A stretch of 10,929 nt of DNA from Opitutia bacterium (GTDB lineage Bacteria; Verrucomicrobiota; Verrucomicrobiae; Opitutales; UBA953). The position numbers were made by a program, and so were the translations under genes. Location of the stretch: contig CANHZL010000036.1 in assembly GCA_947465345.1 (NCBI GenBank), positions 1 through 10,929 on the forward strand, in the 5' to 3' direction. How positions within the stretch are numbered: the first letter of the stretch is position 1; the number at the start of each line of letters is the position of its first letter. Below the pieces are notes generated by a model that did not search any database, had not been told where the DNA came from, and saw nothing but the letters and a program-made list of their open reading frames with translations. Positions 1-6,644 of the stretch are shown here, in pieces.

Positions 1-567
1 CAGGACTTCCTCGTCGATTTCCCGCAGAACTTCGAGCCCGAGGGCGATACCGCCCGGTCCGTCGAGCAGACCCTGAAGCATCGCCGGGCCCATTGCATCG
101 AGGGCGCCATGGTCGCCGCCTTCGCGCTTTGGCTGCAAGGCCACCCTCCCCTGCTCCTGGACTTCAGCGCGCACCAGGACATGGACCATGTCATCGCGCC
201 CTTCCGGGTGAACGGTAAGTGGGGCGCCATCTCCAAGACCAACTACGTCTGCCTGCGCTGGCGCGACCCGGTGTACCGCAGCGTCCGCGAACTCGCGATG
301 TCCTACTTCCACGAATACGCCAAGGGGCCGCGCAAGACCCTGCGCAGCTATTCCAAGCCGTACGACCTCAGTATTCTGCCGCCCGAGAAGTGGGTCAACA
401 ACCCGAAGGACTGCTGGGAGATCGCCGACCGCATCACCGCTGCGCGGCATTATGAGATCGTCACCGACGCCGAGGCCAAGGCCTTACGTCACCGCGACGA
501 CGTCGAAGTGCGCTCGGACAAGATCACCGTCTTCCCGATCCCGAAGTGGAAGCGGCAGCGCCTCTGA
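1..567 (+). CDS. Transglutaminase-like protein, 5'-truncated by the window edge
   Basis: The reading frame is open from base 1 and ends at TGA 565-567, giving 188 visible residues. The first ATG is at 109, but it is probably internal: the conserved-looking Cys (residue 32 of the visible part, in HCIEGA) lies just before it. A Cys in a R-x-H-C-x-E-x-A setting, followed about 30 residues later by DHVIAPF and then NGKWGAISKTNY, resembles the Cys and His blocks of the transglutaminase-like fold (papain-like Cys-His-Asp triad). The third residue is not obvious; Ser or Asn stands where Asp is usual. The C-terminal third (YFHEYAKGPRKTLRSYSKPYDL onward) is charged and not recognised. No signal peptide can be judged. 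The gene converges on the ROK kinase with six bases between the stop codons. The family call is by motif only; substrate and biological role are unknown. Confidence 0.75.
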   Translation, partial: QDFLVDFPQNFEPEGDTARSVEQTLKHRRAHCIEGAMVAAFALWLQGHPPLLLDFSAHQDMDHVIAPFRVNGKWGAISKTNYVCLRWRDPVYRSVRELAMSYFHEYAKGPRKTLRSYSKPYDLSILPPEKWVNNPKDCWEIADRITAARHYEIVTDAEAKALRHRDDVEVRSDKITVFPIPKWKRQRL

Positions 568-577
568 GCGCGCTCAG
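564..577. repeat. Perfect 14-bp palindrome spanning two convergent stop codons
   Basis: CTGAGCGCGCTCAG is its own reverse complement. It contains the TGA stop of the left gene (565-567) and, mirrored, the TGA stop of the ROK kinase (574-576 on the minus strand). As RNA it could fold into a 5-bp stem with a CGCG loop from either strand, but no T tract follows on either side, so it is at best a weak bidirectional terminator. Confidence 0.6.
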
Positions 578-1536
578 CTGACGTGCTCGAAGGCGCAGGC
601 CGCCGCGCCGACGACGCCGACGTTGCCGCCGAGGCCGGCCGGGACGATCGTGCAGACCGCCGAGAGGCGGGGGAAGGCGTAGTTGTTGGCGCTCTTGCGC
701 ATCGGGACGAAGAGCGCATCGCCGGCCGCGGTGACGCCGCCGCCGACCACGATCACGTCGGGGTTGAAGGTGTTGATCACCGCGCCGAGGCCGCGGCCGA
801 GGTAGTTGATGGACTCCGCCCAGATCTCGTTGGCGAGCGCGTCGCCTTCGGCCATCGCCTGGAAGAGGTGGTGGGTCGTGACCTGGTCGATGCTGCCGGC
901 GAACTTGACGATGCTCGAAGGGCGGCCGGCCATGAGGGCTTCGCGGGTGCGGCGCGCGATGGCGGTGCCGGAGGCGTAGACTTCCCAGCAGCCGGGGTTA
1001 CCGCAGCCGCAACGGGGGCCGTCCATCGTCAGGGGAATGTGTCCGAGCTCGGCCGCGTTGCCGTTGGAGCCGCGCATCAGGCGGCCGTCGATGACCGCGC
1101 CGCCGCCGATGCCGGTGGAGACCGTGATGTAGACGACGTTCTTCTTGCCCTTGCCTGCGCCGAAGCGGTATTCGCCGAGAGCGGCGGCGTTGCAGTCGTT
1201 ATCGATACGCGCAGGCAGGCCGCCGAAAGAATTGCTCAGGAAGTCCGTGATCGAGAAGCCGGTCCATCCCGGGAGATTGGGCGAGCCATCGACGCAGCCG
1301 CGGGCGATGTCGAGCGGGCCAGGCGAAGCGACGCCGATGGCGACGAAGTCGACGGGCTTCAGCTTCAGTTCGGCGAGGAGCTGGTGGGCGGCCTCGGCGA
1401 CGCGTTCGCAGGCCTGCTGCGGGCCCTTTTCGGCGAACGTCTCGACGCGGCCGGAACCGAGGACGGTCCCGTCCTGGTTGACGACGCCGAAGGCGAACTT
1501 GGTGCCGCCGAGGTCAAAGGCCAAAACTTTGCGCAT
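574..1536 (-). CDS. ROK-family sugar kinase (glucokinase/fructokinase type)
   Basis: Predicted cytoplasmic ATP-dependent hexose kinase of 320 residues, normal for the family. Visible motifs in order: the phosphate-binding DLGGTK at residues 8-13; GSPNLPGW near 84-91 in the sugar-binding region; IDNDCNAAALGE at 111-122 with the probable catalytic Asp114; and the ROK signature ELGH (163-166) followed by CxCGxxGCxE at 176-185, whose three Cys plus His166 form the structural zinc site. I chose the ATG at 1536 because it puts the nucleotide motif at the usual distance from the N-terminus. An in-frame ATG at 1578 would add 14 residues and overlap the upstream cupin gene; neither start has a Shine-Dalgarno sequence. 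It lies 13 bases after the cupin gene and is the last gene of that minus-strand run. Pairing with a phosphomannose-isomerase-type cupin suggests hexose or mannose entry, but sugar specificity cannot be read from sequence alone. Confidence 0.9.
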   Translation of the reverse strand: MRKVLAFDLGGTKFAFGVVNQDGTVLGSGRVETFAEKGPQQACERVAEAAHQLLAELKLKPVDFVAIGVASPGPLDIARGCVDGSPNLPGWTGFSITDFLSNSFGGLPARIDNDCNAAALGEYRFGAGKGKKNVVYITVSTGIGGGAVIDGRLMRGSNGNAAELGHIPLTMDGPRCGCGNPGCWEVYASGTAIARRTREALMAGRPSSIVKFAGSIDQVTTHHLFQAMAEGDALANEIWAESINYLGRGLGAVINTFNPDVIVVGGGVTAAGDALFVPMRKSANNYAFPRLSAVCTIVPAGLGGNVGVVGAAACAFEHVS

Positions 1537-1549
1537 AGGAATAGAAAGG

Positions 1550-1951
1550 TCAGTCGCGAGCCGGGCGCGAGAAGTCATCTTGCAAGCGGACGACGTCGGT
1601 CAGGTCAGGCGTGGAAGACTCGATCAGCACGCTGTCCTCGAGGGCCTCGAAGCGGTGGATGGTCCGGGCGGGGATATGGACGGTGCGGCCAGGCAGCCAC
1701 TCGGATTGATCGGCGGACGTGATGAGCGAGGCCGAAGGCGTCTCGCCGGGCGCGAGCGCGCGGAACGTCAGGACCATCTTGCCAGAGACCAGGTAGAGCG
1801 TCTCCGTCTTGCGCTCGTGGTACTGGAGGCTGAGACGGCAACCCTTCTTCACCTCGAGGATCTTCCCGGCGTAGGCGGATTGGTCGGCAAACCAGACTTC
1901 ACGCCCCCACGGCTTCTCCACGGTCTTCGGGGTGTGCAACGGATCGGCCAT
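1550..1951 (-). CDS. Stand-alone phosphomannose isomerase type II-like cupin
   Basis: A 133-residue single-domain cupin resembling the C-terminal isomerase half of bifunctional mannose-1-phosphate guanylyltransferase/mannose-6-phosphate isomerase (AlgA/ManC type), without the nucleotidyltransferase half. Visible: KPWGRE at 13-18; the first cupin motif LSLQYHERKTET (40-51) with metal-ligand candidates Gln43, His45 and Glu50; the second motif with IPARTIHRFEA (93-103) and His99; and the typical tail STPDLTDVVRLQDDFSR (113-129). If active it would interconvert mannose-6-phosphate and fructose-6-phosphate. The ATG at 1951 places KPWG close to the N-terminus, as expected. It sits 27 bases after the SRAP gene and 13 bases before the ROK kinase, consistent with one transcript. 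Isomerase activity is inferred; some stand-alone cupins of this group have not been characterised and could be sugar-binding or epimerase-like proteins. Confidence 0.82.
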   Translation of the reverse strand: MADPLHTPKTVEKPWGREVWFADQSAYAGKILEVKKGCRLSLQYHERKTETLYLVSGKMVLTFRALAPGETPSASLITSADQSEWLPGRTVHIPARTIHRFEALEDSVLIESSTPDLTDVVRLQDDFSRPARD

Positions 1952-1978
1952 GCCAGAGGTCTGTCGAAAAACGTGCCG

Positions 1979-2680
1979 TTAGCCAAGCAAATCCCCGAAG
2001 AAGTCGGGCTGGTCCATCGCGCCGACCAGCGGCTGCACCAGTCGCTCCGCATCGATCGCGACCCGGTTGACGTCGGGCGAGACGCGGTGCAACACCAACG
2101 CCCGGTCGGGCGCGGTCACGGCGAGGCGCGCGAAATCCTGGACGTCGAAAGCCTTCTCGGAGAGCCAGGCTTGGCGATCGGCGCCGGCAAGCACGACCGG
2201 CATCCGCGAATGGACCTCTCCCGCTTCGCGGTTCGGCGCGACCGTGACGAGACAGAGCGTACGGCGATGCGTGCCATCGGCGGCGAGGTGGAGCGACCAG
2301 AGACCGCCGACCGCAAGCGGGCCGCCGTCGGCCGCTCGGAAATAATACGGGGACTTCAGCTTCCCTTCCGTCTTCCACTCATAGTAGCCGTCGATCGGGA
2401 TGACGCAGCGGCGGTGGCGGGCCGAGTCGCGGAACGTCGGGCGATCGAAGATGCCTTCCGCTCGGGCGTTGGCGTGGCCTTCTTGTTCGTCGGCCGGAGC
2501 CCAGGCTGGGACGAAGCCCCATGGCAACGCCTCCGTACGGAGCACGCCCTGCTCCCGGCGGACGGAGACGAGCGACGTGCCCGGCGAGATGTTATAGCGC
2601 GGCGAGACCTCGGCCGGGGGTGCGCCGAGGCTCCTGACGATTTCTTCCCAGCGCAAGAACTGGGTGACGCGGCCGCACAT
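1979..2680 (-). CDS. SRAP-domain abasic-site DNA-protein crosslink protein (YedK/HMCES type)
   Basis: A 233-residue single-domain SRAP protein of normal length. The family covalently traps abasic sites in single-stranded DNA through the N-terminal Cys exposed after Met removal. All key elements are visible: Cys2 in MCGR; YNISPG (29-34); WGFVPAW (54-60); NARAE (71-75); CVIPIDGYYEW (92-102) with the conserved Glu101; and HSRMPVVL (157-164) with the active-site His157. The start at 2680 is fixed because Cys2 must directly follow Met1. It is followed 27 bases later by the sugar cupin and preceded by a small membrane-protein gene 13 bases upstream. No SOS box is visible in the short upstream gaps, so it is probably co-transcribed with unrelated neighbours. 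Family assignment is firm. Confidence 0.95.
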   Translation of the reverse strand: MCGRVTQFLRWEEIVRSLGAPPAEVSPRYNISPGTSLVSVRREQGVLRTEALPWGFVPAWAPADEQEGHANARAEGIFDRPTFRDSARHRRCVIPIDGYYEWKTEGKLKSPYYFRAADGGPLAVGGLWSLHLAADGTHRRTLCLVTVAPNREAGEVHSRMPVVLAGADRQAWLSEKAFDVQDFARLAVTAPDRALVLHRVSPDVNRVAIDAERLVQPLVGAMDQPDFFGDLLG

Positions 2681-2693
2681 GCTTTCGCTCGAA

Positions 2694-3107
2694 TCAGGCC
2701 TTCGGCAGGGCGGGAGGGCGGCCGGCGTTGGCGCCGGTACGCAGGGCGTTCAAGACGACCAGGTTGATGAAGTGCATCACGCCGAGGACGACCACCACCA
2801 CGCCGACGGACTTGCTGAGGTGCTCCACGACTTCGATGCCGGTCTTCGGGTGCTCCTTCGACGAGAGGAAGAGGAGCATGAAACCGGCGTTCACGAGATA
2901 GAAGCCGATGATCAGGAGGTTATTGACCGAGTCCGCCATCGTGTCGTTGCCATGGAAGGCATCGACGAGAAACGGGCGGCCGCTGCGGAAGAGCGTCCGA
3001 CCCACCCAGATCGTCACCGCGAGAGAAACAAGGAAGTAGATTCCGTATTCGAGGTAGGTCAGCGAATCATTGGCGGCGCTGGCGGCGGTATCGGCGGCGA
3101 GGATCAT
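2694..3107 (-). CDS. Small three-helix membrane protein, function unknown
   Basis: 137 residues with three clear hydrophobic segments: about 20-36 (EYGIYFLVSLAVTIWVG), 62-81 (NNLLIIGFYLVNAGFMLLF) and 101-120 (VGVVVVVLGVMHFINLVVL). Between helices 1 and 2 lies a charged, conserved-looking loop, RTLFRSGRPFLVDAFHGND (37-55). A comparable block of GRTL, G-x-x-F-L-x-D-x-F and a VNxLLxxGFY helix occurs, as I recall, in unannotated integral membrane proteins from several phyla, but I know of no assigned function. The ATG at 3107 gives a short N-terminus of about 19 residues before the first helix and no cleavable signal is needed. The stop at 2694 lies 13 bases from the SRAP start. The gene is preceded by a 51-base gap after the slyX-like gene, where a weak promoter may lie. 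Confidence 0.82.
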   Translation of the reverse strand: MILAADTAASAANDSLTYLEYGIYFLVSLAVTIWVGRTLFRSGRPFLVDAFHGNDTMADSVNNLLIIGFYLVNAGFMLLFLSSKEHPKTGIEVVEHLSKSVGVVVVVLGVMHFINLVVLNALRTGANAGRPPALPKA

Positions 3108-3112
3108 GCCGC

Positions 3113-3141
3113 AACTTATGGCGAGAGCGGAAAGCCTTCAA
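3113..3141 (-). promoter_or_regulatory. Weak candidate sigma-70 promoter before the membrane-protein gene
   Basis: On the minus strand TTGAAG (3141-3136) is followed after 17 bases by TAAGTT (3118-3113). The -35 matches well, but the -10 matches TATAAT at only three positions, including the leading TA and final T. The implied start site falls at or next to the ATG at 3107, which would make the transcript almost leaderless. It is a consensus match by eye only and easily due to chance. Confidence 0.2.
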
Positions 3142-3158
3142 ATCCTAAAACCGTCAGC

Positions 3159-3362
3159 TTACCAATGGGGCGGCCGTTCGTCGGCGGGCGGGGCCTGGTC
3201 GCCAGCGTCGGCGGACTGGGACAGCTTGGCTTCGGTGCGGGCCAGACGATCGGAGAGCTTCGAGACCTCCCGGGAAAGCTCCAGGATCATCCGGTCCTGC
3301 TGCTCCACGTGGCGCTGCAGAAAGGTCAGACGTTCTTCGAGGTCGTGAAGCCGGGAATCCAT
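3159..3362 (-). CDS. slyX: SlyX-family coiled-coil protein
   Basis: A 67-residue protein from the ATG at 3362 that begins MDSRLHDLEERLTFLQ, continues as a heptad-rich coiled coil (QQDRMILELSREVSKLSDRL) to about residue 48, and ends in a polar tail closing with PPHW. Start, coiled coil and the C-terminal PPH(Y/W) match the SlyX family of about 70 residues, whose biochemical role is not known. An upstream in-frame TTG at 3419 would add 19 residues with no family resemblance, so I prefer the ATG. There is no Shine-Dalgarno at either. It is the first gene of the minus-strand run towards the ROK kinase and is divergent from the PA14-like gene at 3489, so its promoter should lie between 3363 and 3488. 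Assignment rests on length, heptads and the terminal motif. Confidence 0.75.
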   Translation of the reverse strand: MDSRLHDLEERLTFLQRHVEQQDRMILELSREVSKLSDRLARTEAKLSQSADAGDQAPPADERPPHW

Positions 3363-3432
3363 GCCGGCAAGATGGCGGGGTAGGCCGCGGGAGCAATACT
3401 CGGCCGCCGAAGTTGCCAATTCCGCCGGCGGC

Positions 3433-3482
3433 GGGGCCGAGCCCCATTTGACGATTGTAAGAAAAACATAGCCTAGTGAAAT
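3433..3482 (+). promoter_or_regulatory. Divergent intergenic region with hairpin and candidate promoter elements
   Basis: The segment between slyX and the PA14-like gene turns from GC-rich to AT-rich. A compact inverted repeat GGGGC-CGA-GCCCC (3433-3445) is followed by ATTTG. On the plus strand TTGACG (3448-3453) and TTGTAA (3455-3460) are possible -35 boxes; TGAAAT (3477-3482) lies 16 bases after the second. Any of these would give a leader of only a few bases before the ATG at 3489. None is a strong match, so the call is mainly that this is where the promoters must be. Confidence 0.25.
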
Positions 3483-3488
3483 ACCCTC

Positions 3489-4781
3489 ATGTCCTTACCC
3501 CGGGACGAATCCACAGAAGCGTCCCCCTCGACGCCGCTGCAACGCCCTAACCGTACGCTCTGGCAACGGCTAGGTGGGGAAGGCTTGGCGTTTTCCGTCC
3601 TTATCCATGGCATCCTCGTCGCCATCGCCGTCGTCTGGGTCATCTCCACGGTCACGGATTTCTCCAAGGGCAAGAACCCAGATTCCTTCGCCACCGGGGC
3701 AGGTGGTGGCAGCGGCGGACCTAAGGCCAAGGAATATAAAACAAGGCTGCAGCCCAAGAACATCAAGTCCCTGACCAAGACCAACACGCGGATCACGAGC
3801 AAGAACGCCAACGCCTCGATGTCCGTCAGTAGCCTGCCGAGCATGGCGAATCCCTTGGCGACCGCCGGAGCCGTCGGAGGCGGCAGCTCGAAGGGTTTCG
3901 GCGGTGGTTCCGGCGGAGGTATCGGGAGTGGTAAGGGCGCCGGCGTCGGCGGCGGGAAGAATTTCGTCTCGCTCTTCGGCATGAAGAGTAGTGCGGGCAT
4001 CGGTACCGGCGGACTAATCGGCACCCTCTACGACCTCAAGCAGACCTCCGAGCGCAAACCCACGGCCATGATGGACGGTAAGACGGGCATCCCTCCGTAT
4101 CGTGCAGCCGTCCGCGACTTCCTCGAAAGCGGCTGGAGCGCCGGAAGGCTACAGAGGTTCTTTAAGTCGCCGGACATGCTGGTCTCTGGCCAGCTCTTCA
4201 TCACGGGTCGTTCCGCGGACGACGCCCCCAAGGCGTTTGAGGTCGAGAAGCTGATGAAGCCCTCACGCTGGGTCGTGCATTATCGCTGCTACGTCGAAGT
4301 GCCCTCCTCTCTGCCCTTCCGTTTCGTGGGCTCGGGAGACGACTTTCTCCTTGTGCGCTGGAATCGAAAGATCGCCCTCGATGACGGCTACGAGACCTAC
4401 CTCGCCGGCGACGGTAACTACAAGGATTTCGGCGTGAAGGTAAACAAGGAGTACAAGATCGACCGCAGCCCTGGCGGCCTCGCTCGCCTGAAAGCGGGCC
4501 CTTGGATTCAAGCGACTAAAGGCACGAAAGTGGCGGTGGAAGTATTGATGGGCGAGACCCCAGGCGGCGTGTTCGACTGTTACCTCGCCATCGAAGTCGC
4601 GAAGAGCGGCACGAAGGTGAAGGGCCAATACGAGGGCGAAGGAAAGCTAAAGCTCTTCCGCTGCAACGCGGACCCGCTCCCACCGGAACTCCAGAACCAG
4701 AAGCGCGGGCTCGACATCGATATGGATGCGGCTGGCTGGATCTTCAAGGTGACCAAAGACTCCAACACCATCCCGCGCTAG
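3489..4781 (+). CDS. TonB-like N-terminally anchored, Gly-rich protein with PA14-like C-terminal part
   Basis: 430 residues with three parts. Residues 1-32 are polar and basic, cytoplasmic by the positive-inside rule. A single hydrophobic helix at about 33-54 (LAFSVLIHGILVAIAVVWVI) resembles TonB/TolA-type anchors, including the conserved-looking His40, and would leave the rest in the periplasm. Residues 60-175 are a low-complexity linker: a basic Lys/Thr-rich stretch, then repeated GGGS/GGG runs (130-156). From about 176 (GLIGTLYDLKQT) a folded domain starts; WVVHYRCYVEVPS...FRFVGSGDDFLLVRWN (261-292) and LDDGYETY (297-304) recall the core of PA14 domains, with the Asp-Asp pair at 284-285. 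PA14 domains usually bind carbohydrate. I recall multi-copy proteins of this architecture in Verrucomicrobiota but no defined role. The lone plus-strand gene overlaps the convergent amidohydrolase gene by four bases. Confidence 0.85.
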   Translation: MSLPRDESTEASPSTPLQRPNRTLWQRLGGEGLAFSVLIHGILVAIAVVWVISTVTDFSKGKNPDSFATGAGGGSGGPKAKEYKTRLQPKNIKSLTKTNTRITSKNANASMSVSSLPSMANPLATAGAVGGGSSKGFGGGSGGGIGSGKGAGVGGGKNFVSLFGMKSSAGIGTGGLIGTLYDLKQTSERKPTAMMDGKTGIPPYRAAVRDFLESGWSAGRLQRFFKSPDMLVSGQLFITGRSADDAPKAFEVEKLMKPSRWVVHYRCYVEVPSSLPFRFVGSGDDFLLVRWNRKIALDDGYETYLAGDGNYKDFGVKVNKEYKIDRSPGGLARLKAGPWIQATKGTKVAVEVLMGETPGGVFDCYLAIEVAKSGTKVKGQYEGEGKLKLFRCNADPLPPELQNQKRGLDIDMDAAGWIFKVTKDSNTIPR

Positions 4782-4784
4782 CGC
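4775..4784. repeat. Perfect 10-bp palindrome with interlocked TAG stops
   Basis: GCGCTAGCGC is self-complementary. Its centre CTAG (4778-4781) serves as the TAG stop of the plus-strand PA14-like gene (4779-4781) and, on the other strand, the TAG stop of the amidohydrolase gene (4780-4778). The two convergent genes thus overlap by exactly four bases, leaving no room for a conventional terminator between them. Confidence 0.7.
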
Positions 4785-5611
4785 TTACCGGCGAAGTAGA
4801 AGCGGCCGCAGTTACCGCCGAAGAGGCCGGCTTTCTCGGACTCCGTCAACCCATGGGTATAATCGTCGACGAGGCGGAAGGCCTGCTCGTAGCTGCCGGC
4901 GAAAAGGCAGACCGGCCAGTCAGAGCCATACATTAGGCGGGCCGGGCCGAAGGCCTCGAAGACCGCGTCGAGATACGGACGGAACTGCTCGGCCTGCCAA
5001 TGCTTGTGGTCGGCCTCCGTCAACATACCAGAGACCTTACAATGGACGTTCGGGAGCTTCGCCAGGCGACGGAGCTGCGACTTCCACGGCTCAATCGTGC
5101 CGTCCTTGATGGGCGGCTTGGCGATGTGATCGAGGACGAAGGGCTGGAGCGGAAAATTCTCGGCCAAGCGGATGGCGGCTTCGAGCTGCTTCGGGTAGAT
5201 GAGGATATCGTAGGTAAGTCCGTGCGCGTGGAGCTTCGAAATGCCCCGCTGGAAATCCTTGCCGAGCATGAAGGCGTCGTCGGGCTCTTCCTGGACAACG
5301 TGACGGACGCCGACGAACTTCGGGTGCGCGGCGAGGCGGGTGAGGTCGGCCTCGACGCGATCGGAGCGGAGGTCGACCCAGCCGACGACGCCCTTCACGT
5401 TCGCATACTTGTCGGTGAGGCCAAGGAGCCAGTCGGATTCGCCGACCGCTTGGCGGGCCTGGACAGCGATTGAGCCATCGAAGCCGAGCGGCTTCTGCAG
5501 CGCGGCAAGATCGTCGGGCAACCAGCTGCGGTGCAGCGGGGAGCCCGGCGGGATCCACGGGTATTGTGCCGCGTCGTACGACCAGAAGTGCTGATGGGCG
5601 TCGAGGCGCAT
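4778..5611 (-). CDS. L-fuconolactonase-type amidohydrolase (COG3618)
   Basis: 277 residues, a metal-dependent hydrolase of the Amidohydro_2 family. It begins with DAHQHFW (4-10) carrying the metal-binding His6 and His8, and continues with PWI, GSIAVQARQ (46-53), GVVGWVDLRS (74-83), GVRHVVQEEPD (101-111), FVLDHIAKPPIKDG (158-171) with His162, the CKVSGM strand (191-196) and YGSDWPVC (228-235) with the conserved Asp231. These blocks match L-fucono-1,5-lactonase / L-rhamnono-lactonase relatives closely. Expected role: hydrolysis of the sugar lactone made by the upstream dehydrogenase to the aldonate, in the cytoplasm. It is the last gene of the operon; its ATG lies four bases after the zinc dehydrogenase stop. 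The neighbouring FucU-like mutarotase favours L-fucose or L-galactose over other sugars, but substrate is inferred from context. Confidence 0.92.
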   Translation of the reverse strand: MRLDAHQHFWSYDAAQYPWIPPGSPLHRSWLPDDLAALQKPLGFDGSIAVQARQAVGESDWLLGLTDKYANVKGVVGWVDLRSDRVEADLTRLAAHPKFVGVRHVVQEEPDDAFMLGKDFQRGISKLHAHGLTYDILIYPKQLEAAIRLAENFPLQPFVLDHIAKPPIKDGTIEPWKSQLRRLAKLPNVHCKVSGMLTEADHKHWQAEQFRPYLDAVFEAFGPARLMYGSDWPVCLFAGSYEQAFRLVDDYTHGLTESEKAGLFGGNCGRFYFAGKR

Positions 5612-5615
5612 GGCG

Positions 5616-6644
5616 TCAGACCACGTCGACGATCGCCTTGATCACGCCAGACTCCGGCTTGAGCCAAGTCGGGAAGGTCGCGATGAGGTCTTCGAACTTC
5701 GCGTGGTGCGTGATCCAGGGCTTCGTGTCGATCACGCCGTCCTCGATCAGCTTAATGATGCGGGCAAAGTCCTTCGAGAGAGCGTTGCGGCTCGCCATGA
5801 TGGTCAGCTCGCGGCGATGCAGGTGCGGCGCATGCGGGAAGGTCAGTTCCTGCTGCGTGATCCCAACGTAGACCACGCGAGCGGCGAAGGCCGCGTAGGC
5901 GAAGCAGGCGACCATCGACTTGTTGCTGCCGGTGGCATCAATCACCACATCGGCCAGCTGGCCATTCGTGAGGGCAGCGAGCGCGGCGACTTCGGAGCCG
6001 TCGCCTTTCGCCTGGATGACACCGTCCACCTTCATGACGTCCGTGCAGAACTTCAGGCGATCCGCATTCATGTCCATCACGACGCACTTCGCGCCGGAGA
6101 CCTTGACGAACTCGACGGCCGAGAGGCCAATCGGGCCGGCGCCGATGACGAGGACCGTCTCACCGGTCTTGGGGGCGGCGCGGTCTACGGCGTGGCAGCC
6201 GATGGCGAGCGTCTCGACGAGCGCAAGCTGGTCGTAGGAAAGCTTCGTCGAGATGTGCAGCTTACGGGCCGGGAGCAGGAATTTCTCGGCCATGCCGCCG
6301 TCGCACATCACGCCGAGCGTCTGATGGTTCTCGCAGCAGTTGGTGAAACCACGGCGGCAGCTATAGCACGTCTGGCAGTTGATGTAGGGCTCGACCGAGC
6401 AGCGGTCGCCTGGCTTCACATTGGTCACGCCCGGGCCGACGGCGAGGACCTCGACGCCGAGTTCATGGCCGGGAATACGCGGGTAAGAATAGAACGGCAT
6501 CTTGCCGAGGTAACCTCCGTAGTCGGTGCCGCAGATGCCGATGCGGTGGACGCGGACGACCGCTTCGCCGGCCGCGGGCGCGGGTGGCTCCGGGATGTCG
6601 ATGCGTGCGAACTGCTGCGGCTGGTCGAGACGGATGGCTTTCAT
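5616..6644 (-). CDS. Zinc-dependent medium-chain alcohol/sugar dehydrogenase
   Basis: 342 residues from the ATG at 6644. Catalytic-zinc ligands are visible as GICGTD (Cys38) and PGHE (His60-Glu61), with Glu144 in the LVETLAIG segment. A four-Cys structural zinc loop lies at 90-104 (NCQTCYSCRRGFTNCC). The Rossmann motif GAGPIG is at 168-173, and Asp191 after the second strand favours NAD over NADP. Its ATG overlaps the aldo/keto reductase stop in TGATG (one shared base), and AAGGA nine bases upstream is the only good Shine-Dalgarno match among the starts I examined, so translation is probably coupled. An upstream extension to 6749 would run inside the reductase gene and is unlikely. It resembles sorbitol/threonine/aldonate dehydrogenases; in this context it probably oxidises a later intermediate, such as a 2-keto-3-deoxy-aldonate or the aldonate itself, but it could also act on the free sugar. 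Confidence 0.92.
   Translation of the reverse strand: MKAIRLDQPQQFARIDIPEPPAPAAGEAVVRVHRIGICGTDYGGYLGKMPFYSYPRIPGHELGVEVLAVGPGVTNVKPGDRCSVEPYINCQTCYSCRRGFTNCCENHQTLGVMCDGGMAEKFLLPARKLHISTKLSYDQLALVETLAIGCHAVDRAAPKTGETVLVIGAGPIGLSAVEFVKVSGAKCVVMDMNADRLKFCTDVMKVDGVIQAKGDGSEVAALAALTNGQLADVVIDATGSNKSMVACFAYAAFAARVVYVGITQQELTFPHAPHLHRRELTIMASRNALSKDFARIIKLIEDGVIDTKPWITHHAKFEDLIATFPTWLKPESGVIKAIVDVV

Noticed and set aside
583..1722. Long plus-strand open frame (379 codons) opposite the ROK kinase and cupin
   Set aside because: It is a shadow of real minus-strand genes: Arg/Asp/Ala/Gly/Val-rich translation typical of antisense frames in GC-rich DNA, no domain, while the minus strand has clear family motifs throughout.
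1145..2767. 540-codon plus-strand open frame opposite kinase, cupin and SRAP genes
   Set aside because: Runs across three well-supported minus-strand genes and has low-complexity, charge-rich translation without recognisable motifs.
3363..3419. TTG-initiated N-terminal extension of the SlyX-like protein
   Set aside because: Adds 19 residues unlike the family, whose members begin at the coiled coil; the internal ATG gives the normal length.
3473..4024. Pro-rich minus-strand open frame opposite the PA14-like gene
   Set aside because: The proline runs are simply the reverse complement of the glycine codons in the linker; the plus-strand frame has an anchor helix and a folded domain.
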